Shown: piece by piece, positions 12,865 through 12,897 of the stretch
How positions within the stretch are numbered: position 1 is the first letter of the stretch
How the letters are laid out: every line of letters starts with the position of its first letter
DNA from: Flemingiibacterium sp045634345
GTDB lineage: Bacteria; Bacillota; Clostridia; Oscillospirales; CAG-272
NCBI GenBank assembly: GCA_045634345.1
Contig: JAZRAB010000023.1
Span: forward strand, 1-12,897
DNA: 12,897 nt
Direction of reading: 5' to 3'
Notes under the pieces: model-generated
The model's database searches: none
What the model saw: the letters and a program-made list of their open reading frames with translations, nothing else
Told to the model about the DNA's origin: nothing
Program-made: the position numbers and the translations under genes

Positions 12865-12897
12865 GAGCGTTGATGCTCCCACGCGGTGCGGTGCGCC
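12865..12897 (-). repeat. Dispersed repeat, family A, copy 5 (cut by the window edge)
   Basis: Matches 2973-3007 of copy 2 over about 33 nt (GTTGATGCTCCCACGCGG, then TGCGGTGCGCC) with a few substitutions and continues past the right edge. Confidence 0.65.

Noticed and set aside
1..12897. CRISPR array, tRNA or rRNA, integrase or defence system
   Set aside because: No regularly spaced direct repeats, no tRNA-like cloverleaf or rRNA signature and no recombinase, nuclease or toxin motifs were seen; the repeats present are dispersed, not clustered.

Overview
The window looks like a chromosomal segment from an anaerobic Clostridia-type Firmicute (Oscillospiraceae/Ruminococcaceae-like). The evidence is consensus sigma-A promoters, AGGAGG-type ribosome binding sites, a LysM-CAP secreted protein, an NrdR repressor, a MinD-type ATPase next to a methylglyoxal-synthase-family gene, and moderately GC-rich coding DNA with AT-rich promoters. 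No rRNA, tRNA, CRISPR array, phage gene or transposase was seen. This assignment is inference from gene content only.

Layout. Left (1-2781, minus strand): the N-terminal part of an aconitase-superfamily hydratase running off the left edge, a uridine phosphorylase with a textbook promoter, and a small membrane-anchored protein behind a strongly structured leader. Middle (3423-6509, plus strand): one promoter, then lipoprotein, cysteine desulfurase, orotate phosphoribosyltransferase and a GNAT acetyltransferase. Two of these junctions are TAATG stop/start overlaps, and a bidirectional terminator closes the unit against nrdR. Then nrdR (minus), a class-I glutamine-amidotransferase-like peptidase C26 gene (plus), a LysM-CAP secreted protein (minus) and, divergent from it, a cytoplasmic class-3 lipase (plus). 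Right: a minus-strand minD/methylglyoxal-synthase-family pair with a structured leader, and a plus-strand glyA (serine hydroxymethyltransferase).

Functionally this is mostly housekeeping: nucleoside salvage and pyrimidine synthesis (udp, pyrE), ribonucleotide reductase control (nrdR), one-carbon metabolism (glyA), sulfur mobilisation (cysteine desulfurase) and cell-envelope or cell-division functions (LysM-CAP, MinD).

The unusual content is mainly in the intergenic DNA. A GC-rich dispersed repeat family (A) occurs at five sites. A second family (B) occurs at two sites, and one of those copies is bounded by perfect 10-bp inverted repeats, like a MITE. Several spacers are packed with perfect hairpins. 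Other points of interest are a methylglyoxal-synthase homologue that has lost nearly all catalytic residues, two genes whose best ribosome binding sites point at ATA or ACG start codons, and two small unannotated reading frames with strong ribosome binding sites.
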